NCBI GenBank assembly: GCA_964558825.1 | Contig: CAZLGB010000214.1 | Coordinates: 1-5,794 of the forward strand | Reading direction: 5' to 3' | DNA length: 5,794 bases | DNA from: Phosphoribacter sp964558825 | Lineage (GTDB): Bacteria > Actinomycetota > Actinomycetes > Actinomycetales > Dermatophilaceae | In this document: positions 5,307 to 5,794 of the stretch, piece by piece | How positions within the stretch are numbered: the first letter of the stretch is position 1 | How the letters are laid out: each line of letters starts with the position of its first letter | Made by a program: the position numbers and the translations under genes | The notes under the pieces: generated by a model | Databases searched by the model: none | Told to the model about the DNA's origin: nothing | The model's input: only the letters and a program-made list of their open reading frames with translations

Positions 5307-5794
5307 TCAGACGACCTCGACCCGGGGATAGGTCGGCTGCCACATCCGCGAGTAGATGTCGTTGATCGGGTCGGTGAGCGGCCGGCGGGCCACGCCCTCC
5401 TCGGCGGCGGCGGCCGCGACGGCGAGCGCGACGTGCGCCGAGACCGGGCGCAGGTCGCGCACCGAGGGCAGCAGCGAGGCGCCCGGACGGTAGGCGTTGA
5501 CCCGCCCGGCGAGCGCCTCGGCCGCCGCGACGATCATCCCGTCGGTCACTCGGGTCGCCTGGCACGCGGCGACGCCGAGTCCGAGACCGGGGAAGATCAG
5601 CGCGTTGTTGGCCTGGGCGATGAAATGGCGGATCTCGCGGTGGTCGACCGGCTCGAAGGGGCTGCCGGTGGCGACGAGGGCGCGGCCGTCGCTCCACTCG
5701 AGCACGTCGGCCGGCACGGCCTCGGCCCGCGACGTGGGATTGGACAGCGGCATGATGATCGGCCGCTCGCAGTGGGCGGCCATCTCCTTGACGA
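5307..5794 (-). CDS. NAD-type malic enzyme, C-terminal part (runs off window)
   Basis: The last roughly 162 residues of a malate dehydrogenase (oxaloacetate-decarboxylating), which converts malate to pyruvate and CO2 with reduction of NAD(P)+. The visible part covers the end of the NAD-binding domain. It includes RPIIMPLSNPTS, with the conserved asparagine near the active site, then a DGRALVATGSPFEPV segment, QANNALIFPGLGLGV, and a C-terminal helix region ending in QPTYPRVEVV. This spelling matches the large NAD-dependent malic enzymes (MaeA/SfcA, Mez in mycobacteria) rather than the short MaeB type. The frame is open through the right window edge, so the apparent ATG at 5783 is internal. The TGA stop at 5309-5307 lies five bases before the exporter GTG, indicating one transcription unit. 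Confidence 0.93.
   Translation of the reverse strand, partial: VKEMAAHCERPIIMPLSNPTSRAEAVPADVLEWSDGRALVATGSPFEPVDHREIRHFIAQANNALIFPGLGLGVAACQATRVTDGMIVAAAEALAGRVNAYRPGASLLPSVRDLRPVSAHVALAVAAAAAEEGVARRPLTDPINDIYSRMWQPTYPRVEVV

Noticed and set aside
3931..5331. Plus-strand open frame of 466 codons antisense to the exporter
   Set aside because: The translated product is highly charged with Arg, Asp, Glu and Gly and has no domain, while the minus strand encodes a recognisable ThrE protein with consistent membrane segments.
1..5794. Novel defence system, biosynthetic cluster or mobile element
   Set aside because: All genes with recognisable families are core metabolism or transport, and no transposase, integrase, attachment site or array is seen on either strand.

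Overview
This window reads as ordinary chromosome from a high-GC Gram-positive bacterium. The GC content is very high, third codon positions are mostly G or C, and the gene set (amt-glnK pair, full-length ThrE-type exporter, FadD-type ligase) suits an actinobacterium. A Micrococcales/Intrasporangiaceae-like host is my guess, not something the sequence proves.

Layout, left to right: (1) 1-233, minus strand: the N-terminal end of a small membrane-anchored protein with a Pro/Ala-rich tail, cut by the window edge. (2) 329-1957, minus strand: a complete 542-residue acyl-CoA synthetase (AMP-binding, FadD/ACSF2-like). (3) 1958-2120: a 163-bp divergent intergenic region. (4) 2121-3434 and 3438-3776, plus strand: an ammonium transporter (amt) and a PII signal protein (glnK), spaced three bases apart, forming a nitrogen-uptake operon. 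(5) 3777-3915: a 139-bp convergent intergenic region with three copies of a 21-bp repeat, two of them in a perfect 15-bp inverted repeat. (6) 3916-5301, minus strand: a threonine/serine exporter family membrane protein. (7) 5307-5794, minus strand: the C-terminal part of an NAD-type malic enzyme, directly upstream of the exporter and probably co-transcribed with it.

How the genes fit together: amt imports ammonium and glnK reports nitrogen/2-oxoglutarate status and gates the transporter. Malic enzyme makes pyruvate from malate, and the exporter removes small amino acids. The ligase activates carboxylic acids to acyl-CoA. I see no mobile element, CRISPR array, rRNA or tRNA, and no defence or biosynthetic cluster.

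The most unusual signals are not new genes. One is the octamer GTATGCCG (or its complement), found ten times across five genes and a spacer in several reading frames; the only two ATA codons I found in these genes both fall inside it. A second is the complete absence of GTAC. A third is an Amt protein whose first pore 'twin' histidine is a glutamate. A fourth is an amt gene with no ordinary start codon where the protein should begin.
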